A program made the position numbers and the translations under genes. Positions 49,101 through 61,100 of a stretch of DNA of 64,000 bases are shown in pieces. Within the stretch, counting starts at the first letter, position 1, and each line of letters begins with the position of its first letter. The notes beneath the pieces are model-generated. The model was not told the DNA's origin. It saw only the letters and a list, made by a program, of their open reading frames with translations, and did not search any database. Origin of the DNA: Mytilisepta virgata (taxonomy: Eukaryota > Mollusca > Bivalvia > Mytilida > Mytilidae); assembly GCA_028015205.1 (NCBI GenBank), contig CM051516.1, positions 46,814,230 to 46,878,229 of the forward strand, given 5' to 3'.

Positions 49101-52100
49101 TTCTAGTAGACAAAATGCCTTTTATCAAAATTGAAACTTTGAATGTGTTCAAAGTTACATACTTCCAATAATGGGCAGGATAATGTTGAGATGAATTTAT
49201 TTTACCAGTTTTATTACTATTATTATTACAAATTTCAGGTCAGCATTGCAGTGTTCGGATGAAAGTACAGAATATTTTATTTGAAAATGTTGAAAGGAAA
49301 TAGAATGGCGCGAACAAGTTTCACTAGCCAAAACAGTATCTGTCAACATGCTAGAGGACATAAAACATGGACCAATTTCCTGTAGCTATCACAGCGTTTC
49401 GTGGTTTTGTTGATACGGTTGTACTGTTGAAGCTCAGTACCCCAGCCTTTTCGTATATTTCAGATCTTTAAATACTGAATTTTTACATTAACTGTAGTAG
49501 TATATAAGCAGGATTTAATACGTCGAAGCACATGTAGTAAAGAAACAAATCCTGTAACTGTAAAACAATTGACTGAAACTGGTATTACTCATATACATTC
49601 CGACACAACTTTTATCTTATTTTTTCTTATATTATCAGTCCTGTGAACAATGATACCATTATATTATCAGGTAATTCATGTAGGGTCCCATACCTTACCA
49701 TACTGAATGAAGAACAGAAAGGACATATTCAAGATGACGTGCTGAAAGTATCCTCTCTTCATCAAATTTGCGGTACTGACATTGAAGTCAGGACTTTAGA
49801 AATTTATACACAGAAGCGGAGAGAGAAAATTATTCAACATGGAAACAATAAATTCAACACTAAGGATTTATACAATGTATAGCATTAATTTTCGTGGTTT
49901 TTATATATGCATTCATTAAATTTTAATAAACCATACATAATAATCCGGCTTCTTGATTAATCATAATATATACAGTACAGAACCTTTGGTCAAGATATGA
50001 CCTATATTCATCCGTGTCTTATTCTCTAGTTTATTCTTTTAGTTGTACATGTATCCTTGTGGCAATTGTTTGTTATGTTCCATTCTCATGAGTTTGAATG
50101 AATTTTCCCATGGTTTTGACTCTTCTGTATTATTTTGCCGATATTCAGTGATTGTTTCCAAGAGGGTTATGGGTTAAATTACATAATACACGGGGAAAAT
50201 ACCCCCAAAAGACTGGAATATTCTTACAAAAAAGTATATAGATAGCGCTTTTGTTAATGATCCTTTTATTTATTTTATATCTTTAGTCTGAAGCTACAAC
50301 TGGAAATTTTTTTTCTCAAATTATGATATTTCAGATGAAAATTCTTCTGAAAATAATAATGATGATGCACTTACAGTAAAATTCAACTTCATTTCTGAAA
50401 GATTTTTCTTCTCAGATACAAGATAATGGTTTTGTACGTACCAACCATTTAACCTGGAACAAAGTTTTTAGAAGAACTATGTCTGTATGTCTATAATATT
50501 TTGAGAAATCATCTTCTCAAATAAGATTGATATTATTTAATGCTATTTCTGAAGGTTTTCATTTTTTATACCTAATTCTATCAGAGAATACCACCTAGTC
50601 TTACCATTCTCATGTCAGTTGAGAAATGTCAGACAAAATCATAAACAAAGTTGCCAATTTATGTAAATTTATAGAAAATGCCAAAACATAGTCGATAAAA
50701 AGGAAATCCTGGATTTTCCTTTTTTATTTTGGACTGCATTGTTACAAATTTATAGAATCTGTATGTTAGACTTTTGTTTATTGAGCGCTTTAAATCAGTA
50801 CTTTACTGTACAATATCAAGTCTGATTGGCACGTTTTGTCGCAGTATTTTCATGATATCTGATGTGCCAAGACACAAATTAAAGTATTTCATCGTCTTTT
50901 TATATTTTTTTTCTAGCCAGCAATCCACGAATGTAGGTATCCCACGAAATGCCTTTTTTCCTCTATCCACGAAAATTGGTATCCACGAAAATAAATGAAT
51001 CCACAGTATAACATACCAAACTTCGATACCGTTGTAGTCCTTTGAAAGTCGACCTGTACAGAGTTAATTTAGTCAATCATCCCAGTTGTATTTGCGGGTC
51101 GCGTTCGAAAATTCAATAGATTTTTTTCTAGAATGTCCGATGTATGTGAATCTCAGAAACAATCTATTTGAAAATATTAGACCTTTTGTCCAAATCTCCA
51201 TTGAAACTCTTTTATTTGGAGCGGACAGTATTACTGACGAACAAAATATCATTCTATTTAGATATGTTCATAATTATATACATCATACAAAGTCTAATTA
51301 GACTCTAACACAAGGTACTCGACCCCCTTCCCTACCCCTTTTATTTGTATTTTCTAGTAAATGCAATACCTCTTTAATGTATCAATCTGTAGATTATTTA
51401 ATTACCAACAGCCATTTAATGCGCATCATTGTATATGTACCTATTTTTTTATGTCTATAAAAATTGTTTATCTACATATCTATATGTAATATATCTTTGC
51501 TGTCATCTTGAAGTATGTATAATATTATTGTATGGAGAGGATTTAATAAGTTTTATTTCATATCAGAGAAAATTTAGTTGTTTTTATTGGTTAAAACATG
51601 GTCATGTGGTATTTATTAATCTGCGTTAAAATGCCAAGCAGATATTATCCAATTGTTCTTTTAAAAAATAAAATGTGTTTAAACTAAAGATCTATTACAG
51701 TTATGCTTCTGATTATTATCATTATTATTGTATTATTATTATCATTTCGCCAAACGTACCAACAGAGTTTTCAACATATCGGGAAGATATTTGGTACATG
51801 ATATGTTTCGGATATTAAGCCTGCTAGTTTGGACCATGTAAAATTAAAGTTATTGCATCTGGTAAAAAAATAACTGTTCCTCTATTTTTTCTAACGCTTA
51901 AAGTTATGAAAGCGAAACTTTGTTGAATGATTTGATGAAGCTCAATGCGTAGTTTTAAGGCAACTTTTCGTATTTAGGAATTTATTGCATACCCGGGAGT
52001 TATTGTCCTGACTTATAAGAATACATTCTGAAACCCCTAAAATTTTCACATAATTATATTCTGTTGGACTTCACCGTTCCAAAAATGTACATTGTTTTGA

Positions 52101-55100
52101 CGGTTTTCGTAAAATATTGCAAATTTGAGAAATCCCGGTCCCCCTTTTCTCGGTTTCCGTCAAAGCCGGAAAAAGGGCTAAACGATCTAAAACTTAGATA
52201 GCTAGGGAGGCCTTTAGTCTTCATTATTCAATCCAAACGTATCCTGCAAAAAGTCGTAATTTTCAAAAACGTCCTGTCATTTCTACTTTATATTAAATCA
52301 ACGAAAATAGCCTATTTTTCCTGACAAATTGTCTTATGCATGTTCATATTCATATGATAACTCTAGTCCTGTCCAGCATAGCTTTTATTCTATTTTCATT
52401 GTAATTTATGCTAATGAATCAATGTTGTATATGTTGTTATATCTTGCCCCTGTGAGGGCCCTTTATTGGAACAATAAAAATATTCTATTCAATTCTGATA
52501 TTCTATATGCATATATATGTAAACTGATTATTCAGTAAAACATCAATCATATATGAATTTACAGTTATTGTAAAATTAGGAAATTCAAAAGAATGTCATA
52601 CGTTTAAATACAAAATCCAACCACATTTCTTTACTGATAATGTGAGTGGATGAAATAGATGGATGCCTTCTTTCACGTCCGCCAGCTGGGTCATTATTTA
52701 GGTCACTATAGTTTGTATATGTGTATTTGTTACTTTATGTTGATGATGCTGTAATTTTAGAAGAATCTGAAACAGGATTACAAGCAGCTCTAAATGCCAT
52801 GTATTTATACTGTAAATTTTGGAAATTAGAGGTCAATGTTTCTAAGACAAAAATTGTAATTTTTAGAAAACGCACATGTCAGTTGAATGATAATCTTGTA
52901 TTTTCTTATAATGGTAACAGTGTTGATATTATAGATGATTTTACTTATCTTGGTATAAGCTTTTCATCAAATGGTTCTTTTTGTAAAAATAAAGAAAGAT
53001 TAGTGAGTCAGGCTAGGAAAGCTATGTTTAGTATTTTGAAAAAGAGTAGAAAATTTTATTTGCCTACTGATATACAGATTGAACTTTTTGACACCATGGT
53101 TGTGAGATATGGGGATTTGGTAACAATAGTATTATTGAATCGTTTTGTTTACAATTTTATAAATCTATTCTTGGTTTGAAGAAAAGTACAGCTAATTGTA
53201 TTTTATATGGTGAACTAGGCAGATTTCCAATTGATATTTTTATTAAAAGCAGAATGATCTCATTTTGGAAAAGAATTATGTATAATAAGCAGGATAAAAT
53301 TGCTGTAACTTTATACTAGTTAATGTACAATATGCACTATAAAAAAATTTGCCATTCTGAATGGATTGGATGTATTTAGAAAACATTGAATGATTGTGGT
53401 TTATCAGAGTATTGATTATCACAAAGCGTGCCAGAAAATGTTAATTCATCAAATCTAATCAAACAGCGTTATTGTGATCAATTTAAGCAAACTTGGGTTA
53501 CAACTGTTTATGATTCTCCCATGTGTCTTAATTTAGAATTTTTAAAACTAGTCATAAGTTTGAAAATTATATTGTCGTACTACCATATGATCTAAGAAAA
53601 GCTTTTTGTAATTTCCGATGTTTAAACCATAAAGGGAAAGACCGGTTAGTCAATTCGCTTTGCAAAATGAGAGCTTGAATTCTTATTTCTTTTTTTTTTT
53701 GTTTCTTATTAGAAATCTTACCCGGAAACAGGGGTTCACAAAATTATCCGGAAAGTTCTTATTGGTAGTTTACTTAAGTGGAGGATGGGGTCAATATAAG
53801 GGTCATCGAATATCTAAAGCCAAACGTTTTTGGGGTGTTGATCGTGACGATCGCATCTGTGATTTATGCAATTTATGTGAAATAGGTGATGAGTTTCATT
53901 ATCTTTTTATTTGTAAATTCTTCTGTGATGAAAGAAAAAAAAATTTGCCTGGTAAGGTTTATATTAATCCAAATACTATAAAGTTTTATAATCTTTTCTG
54001 TTCCGATGATTATAATACATTAGTCAAAATTGCAAAATTTTGTAAGATTATATTGTCAGTTATAAATTAGGTTTGCCTTCCAATGTACTATTTAACAGTA
54101 ACTACACATTCATTGTAATTACAATCATACCAGTCATCATTCAGTTGTTGTATATATGTATATATGTTGTTTTATTGTTAATATTCAAATACCCCTAGCT
54201 GATGGGGTCTTGAGAAATTAACGTTTCAAGTTTCAAGTCCTGTGTAATCGTACAGGTGTTAATTTCAAATTAAAAATTCTTCCAGTGACTCTCCAAGATA
54301 GTTAGGTAACGACAATGCAACTTGAAAGGGGTTTTTATCTATGACAAATATGCTGCTTTCCACGTTTGTTTGGTAAAAATTGATCCCGGAAAAATATCGT
54401 TTGGGTTTAGATATTCGATGACCCTTATATTGACCCCATCCTCCACTTAAGTAAACTACCAATAAGAACTTTCTGGATAATTTTGTGAACCCCTGTTTCC
54501 GGGTAAGATTTCTAATAAGAAACAAAAAAAAAGAAATAAGAATTCAAGCTCTCATTTTGCAAAGCGAATTGACTAACCGGTCTTTCCCTTTCCCCTCTAT
54601 CTCAGTCTTGTTTTTCCGTTTAGGTATTTTTTTTTAGCACAATTTTGATAATATTTTGACAAAATTTATAGGTGCATTTTTTGAAAGAATTTTCAGGAAA
54701 AAGAGGCTATTTTCGTCGATAATAATGATAATAATCAGAAGCATAACAATAGATCTTTCCCTAGATATAGTAATTTTAAAAGTAAAATATGCACCCAGTT
54801 GTTGGAAAAAACGCGGGAGAACAATTTATGTATAAACACAACATAAAGCCATTTAAACAGAACATCACCAGCTTTTCATAGAACAAAAAGGTAATCAGAC
54901 CAAACGTTTAGAACAGTCGACATAACAAATCTTTTTGAGACAGGACGCAATTATTAACTGACATTACGTAAGGAAGAATAGATAAAACATACAGGAAAGT
55001 GACAGAACGTAGAGGTGTTTGATCATGAAGTTTATAGGTATTCTTAGAATGTACAGTAATTACAACATAATGTAATGTATATTGCACATGACAAAGATTA

Positions 55101-58100
55101 GCAATGACATAACATACAACTGATTGACAAAAAATAGTTTAGTTGACATAAAACAGAGACGAAGTGTCAGGAAATAAAGGCACTTGTACATAATATAAAG
55201 TAGAAATTACAGGACGTAAAGACAAAGTGATAAACCACATTAAATATCTACACTATAAGACAGTTACGGCGTTCCATACTTACCCTTACAAAGCACCTGA
55301 TCTCACTCCCGGTATTAAGCTATGACTTTAATTTCTGTACTGCCTTGACCTATTTAAATAGTTTACTCTTTCAGCGACGGAAACATTTTTGAATAAGAAA
55401 ATTCTAAAGTGAGGTTTTCTCATGTCATGATCTTTAACTAATGGCTACCCTTTCCTTAATTTTCTTATAGGTAGGGATTTCGACATCTCTACTGCAATTT
55501 CATTGAAATCCTTTACGTTTTCCTTTGTAAGTTAGTCGTAGAAGTTGTGCTCACTTTTTTATAATGTCTGTTAGTTCTTGCATGTCTTGCTTGAGAAACA
55601 TGACGAATATGCAAACAGAAATTAAAACTCTACTTGAAAAAAAAGGACAAATATACCTAAGGAGCAATAAAAAACGTAATCCAAATAAACACAGAAAACT
55701 AAAAAACAATAAACAACACGAACTCCTATAAAAACCAGGAGTGAACCCAGGTGCTCCGGAATATTTAATATTTAAATAGAGATTTAAAGAAACCAGTGTT
55801 CGTAAAGGGAATAAAAATGGATGACAGGAAATATAAACAAGAAATTTGGATAACAGGAAATGGATAAAGGGAATATAAACACTCTTTCAGTCTGCATATT
55901 TGGTTTTGTGGCAGTTTGATACCATTTTCATACTACATTATATTGAACGAATATGATGATTTTTTTCTAGGAGTGTGCATTACCGGAATGGCAGGGAATG
56001 GGAAAACGACACTAGCTGAATATATAGGATTACAGTTGAAACTTTCTGGAAAGTGTTTTGAAAAAATTAATGCGCGGTAAGTTTTAAATATATCAAAATA
56101 CATGTACCTGTATAGCTTTAAGGATGATCCATCCCATACCACAGATGTGTTTATGGTGACCAGTAACAAAATCAATGTGACTTGCAAGAAAAAACATTAT
56201 ATTTATAATAAAACTTTGGGGATACATGATTCCACATGACGAAAAACTGGAAAGATTTCTTCACACGACATACTGCTCCTTCATGCACATGTTCAATGTG
56301 TCTGTTACTGTACATGTAAACATTCTGCAAAGTTTCAAAGATCTGGGTTAAAAGCTGATCATTACATAAAATTGGTACTAAAAATTTCTTCAATTCAACA
56401 ACACGGAAATTTGGAAAAAAATCTTAGATGACATCATACATCTTCACGCACATCTTCAATATGTCCATAAATATTCTGCAGTTTCAAAGATCCGGGATAA
56501 AAACTGTAGGGGAGTTGAGTACGCAAAATAAAATGAAAGTACCCGATTTTCCTCGCTCTATGCCAAACGTCAGTCCATATATTACAGGCAAAATCAGGGC
56601 AGGCACAGGAAAAGTGGATATAAGCGTAATGGCCCTGACTTGGTTCAGGTATTTTCGATGGAAATGGTGGGTTAAACCAGGTTTAAAATGGTTTCCGGTA
56701 TATAAACAGCTAGTAGCGTAAATTCGCTACCAAACAAAGTCAGTAAAATCAGTAGTCAAAACAGTACAAAACAAAGCAGGAATCATATTCATATCATGTC
56801 AACATGTTCTCGCCCTGATATGCACCTAATGGTTGCGAGTGGACGTTAAAAAATAATTCATCCAACCATCCATCCGAGGCAAGCTATATTGGACTGAGGC
56901 GAAGCCGAAGTCCAATATGGGTAGCCAAGGACCAATAACTAAGCCAATATAGAAATCCTTGACTAACCAGTGCAATATGTCATATTGACTAGTCCAATAT
57001 GATACTTTAATGCCTAACCAGTCGAATATGTCATATTAACTAGTGCAAATATGATCCTTTATTGACTAACAAGTCTAATATGGCACATTGACTAGTCAAT
57101 ACGGAATATTGGACGGGTTTGTGTCGTTTTGGCGTACTTTGACATTTTATATTGTATTGACAGGTTTTATTATATTTAAGCTTATATTCAATTGTTAGTC
57201 AATAAAATGCAAAATAAAAATGGCATATATACAAATCTACAAGAATATAAGGAACACGTATATGCTGTGAGACAGTAAAATGAAAGACTGAAAGACTAAA
57301 ACTATTAACCAACTACCATGCATGCGTATTTTTTTTCTAAATATATAAAGTATGTACTAACAAACATAAAATGAAAATTATATGGCATAATGATTTCTGA
57401 ATTCTTCAGACATATTATGTTATTCATTTTTGAATTTTCTATCATTAGGAAAGATAAAATAAAGGTTTAAAAGGTTTTCGTCTCGTATAGTTTATGATTG
57501 CATCATACTAAACCCCTAACGTGAGCGATTGTGGCTGATTTTCTATATGATAAGACATAATCTTTCGATCAGTTTAATTGAGGTCTGGAGCTGCCATGTC
57601 AGTAACTGCTAGTAGTCCTTTGTTAATATATATTTATCATTGTCATTTTGCTTAGTTTCTTCTGTTAACTTTTTTCACATCGGACTTGAACATCTTTTGA
57701 ACTGAGTTTTGCTGTGTGTATTGATTTGTGTTTGTTTATTCCACATTTGCTAGAGGTATAGGGGAGGTTTGAGATCTCACAAAACATATTTAATCCAGGC
57801 GCATTTTTGCGCCAGTCCCAAGTCAGGAACCTCTAGCCTTTGTTAGTCTTGTGTGTTTTTATTTAAATTTTGGTTCATTTGTATATTTCGGAGTTTAGTG
57901 TACCGTCCATTTCGTTGAACTAGTATGCATTATTGTCTAGGGGCCAGCTAAAGCCCGCCTCCGGGTGCGGGATTTTCTCGCTGCATTGAAGACCAATTGG
58001 TAGCCTTGAGCTGTTTTCTGCTCTTTGGTCGGGTTGCTGTCTCTTTGACACATTCCCCGTTTCAATTGTCTATTCTATCTTTGATATTTTGCGATAAAAA

Positions 58101-61100
58101 TGTAAAAGTATTTTTTTTAAATAATTTAGTTCAAATTTATCTAATGATTTTCTTACCAAAAAATAAATTACATATCAGGATCTAGTAGCGTTCTCAATAT
58201 TTTATAACGTTTAATCAGTAATCATGTTCTTTATAATCGTATTTCTACCTGTATAAACAAATTTTTCTCAGCTGGGCACTTAAATCATCAAATTTCCCAT
58301 AACCTTTCGTGCTTTACCCTCGCGGTATTTGTAAATTATAGGTGTCATAATTAATGCTATAAACATGGTCTGTTTAGCCTGCCACATACCTAATCATATC
58401 AGTCTTGTGAATAATACCGCAAGATACCTGATACCGCAAGACGGATCTTTTTAGCTCACCTGGCCCAAATGGCCATGTGAATTATGCCATCACTTAGCGT
58501 CCGTCGTCGTCCGACGTCGTAAAGTATTTCAAAAATCTTCTCCTCTGAAACTTCTGGGCCAAAAACTAGGGTATCTAGTTCAAAAATTATATCCGGGGAT
58601 ATGATCATCAACAAACATGGGTGCTGTTGCTAAAAATAGAACATAGGGGGTGAAATGCAGTTTTTGGCTTATATCTCAAAAACTAAAGCAGTTAGAGCAA
58701 CCCTGAACAAACCAAAAGAAAAATACAAAAAAGTTAAAGGGCAAATTCAAAAATATCAAAATGACCAACTGACAATAAGTAAAAATGTTTATGAGGTCAA
58801 GATCCACCTGCCATGAAATTTTCAGACGAATCGGTCAAAACATCTTCGGGTTATTGCCCTGAATTGTTAATTTTAAGGAAATTTTGCAGTTTTAGGTTAT
58901 TAAATTGCATATTATATATAGATAAGACAAAATGTAACAGCAAAAATGTTCAGCTTAGTATCTGCAAATAAGTCAACATGGCCAAAATTGTCGATTGACC
59001 CCCTATAGGAGTTTTTGTCCTTGAAAGATTATTTACATGCAAACATTAATTATCAGTAAAAAATAAATAACAATCCAAAGATACTAATATTAGATATAGT
59101 AAATTTATACTATGCTGTATACGACGCATTTCAAGGAGTTACCTCTCATCAGCAGCATTAAAACCGAAACATTTGGAAGGCCAAAAACCAAACTTATATT
59201 AAACAAGAAGTACTCAACCAAAAATACCGAAATAGGAAGCCAAATTTCAGCTAAGGAGATCTACCATGTGCAATACAAGGAATAAACCCTTAGTATTTCT
59301 ATTATTTTTGAATTTTGCTAAATACTGATAATTTCTGTAACAAATCAATGAATAATCATGTCAGACAAGTCTGACGACTGGGTTGGCGAATACCCTCAGG
59401 GACCTAGGGTCCACCAGCAGAGGCATCATCCCAGGAGTTTCAAAATAACAATCCAAAGATACTAATATTAGATATAGTAAATTTATACTATGCTGTATAC
59501 GACGCATTTCAAGGAGTTACCTCTCATCAGCAGCATTAAAACCGAAACATTTGGAAGACCAAAAACCAAACTTATATTAAACAAGAAGTACTCAACCAAA
59601 AATACCGAAATAGGAAGCCAAATTTCAGCTAAGGAGATCTACCATGTGCAATACAAGAAATGAACCCTTAGTATTTCTATTATTTTTGAATTTTGCTAAA
59701 TACTGGTAATTTCTGTAACAAATCAATGAATAATCATGTCAGACAAGTCTGACGACTGGGTTGGCGAATACCCTCGGTGACCTAGGGTCCACCAGCAGAG
59801 GCATCATCCCAGGAGTTTCAAAATAACAATCCAAAGATACTAATATTAGATATAGTAAATTTATACTATGCTGTATACGACGCATTTCAAGGAGTTACCT
59901 CTCATCAGCAGCATTAAAACCGAAACATTTGGAAGACCAAAAACCAAACTTATATTAAACAAGAAGTACTCAACCAAAAATACCGAAATAGGAAGCCAAA
60001 TTTCAGCTAAGGAGATCTACCATGTGCAATACAAGGAATGAACCCTTAGTATTTCTATTATTTTTGAATTTTGCTAAATACTGGTAATTTCTGTAACAAA
60101 TCAATGAATAATCATGTCAGACAAGTCTGACGACTGGGTTGGCGAATACCCTCAGTGACCTAGGGTCCACCAGCAGAGGCATCATCCCAGGAGTTTCAAA
60201 ATAACAATCCAAAGATACTAATATTAGATATAGTAAATTTATACTATGCTGTATACGACGCATTTCAAGGAGTTACCTCTCATCAGCAGCATTAAAACCG
60301 AAACATTTGGAAGACCAAAAACCAAACTTATATTAAACAAGAAGTACTCAACCAAAAATACCGAAATAGGAAGCCAAATTTCAGCTAAGGAGATCTACCA
60401 TGTGCAATACAAGGAATGAACCCTTAGTATTTCTATTATTTTTGAATTTTGCTAAATACTGGTAATTTCTGTAACAAATCAATGAATAATCATGTCAGAC
60501 AAGTCTGACGACTGGGTTGGCGAATACCCTCGGGGACCTAGGGTCCACCAGCAGAGACATCATCCCAGGAGTTTCAAAATAACAATCCAAAGATACTAAT
60601 ATTAGATATAGTAAATTTATACTATGCTGTATATGGTCTGACATATTGTCACAGATTTTTAGAGTATAACTTGAAATAAATTAAATGGTAGGTGTACAAG
60701 TAAGATGGATGGCCAAGGTCAGTGAAAAAGTTTATAGCAACCGATGAAAAAGTCCTAGCAACCATATATATTTGGGTTAAGGACCCAATAATTTACCTGT
60801 ACAAGTCAAAAAGAAAGGTCAAGAGTCAAGGTCATTGGAAAAGTCTATAGCAACCGACGAAAAGGTCCCTAGCAACCATATATATTTAGATTCAGGACCC
60901 TATAATATAGCTGTACGTCACGTTATTGAGACTCAAGGGTCAAGGTCATTGAAAGGTCCATAGCAATTGATGGAAAAGTCCGTAGCAACCAGATATATTT
61001 GGCTTCAGGACCCTACAATTTACATGTTCAAGTCAAAATGGAAGGTCAAGAGTCAAGGCCATTGAAAATGTCCAAAGCAACCGATGAAAAATACCTAGCA

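Noticed and set aside
54265..54525. 86-codon minus-strand ORF similar to part of 53660-54070
   Set aside because: Similarity arises from the inverted DNA copy; the frame is noncoding insert sequence in both places.
56428..56721. 97-codon ORF after the P-loop exon
   Set aside because: Crosses a probable dispersed repeat, and its frame is not linked by splice sites to the NB-ARC exons.
59066..60635. Possible CRISPR array
   Set aside because: Units are 378 bp and contiguous with no short repeats or unique spacers; this is a eukaryotic tandem repeat.
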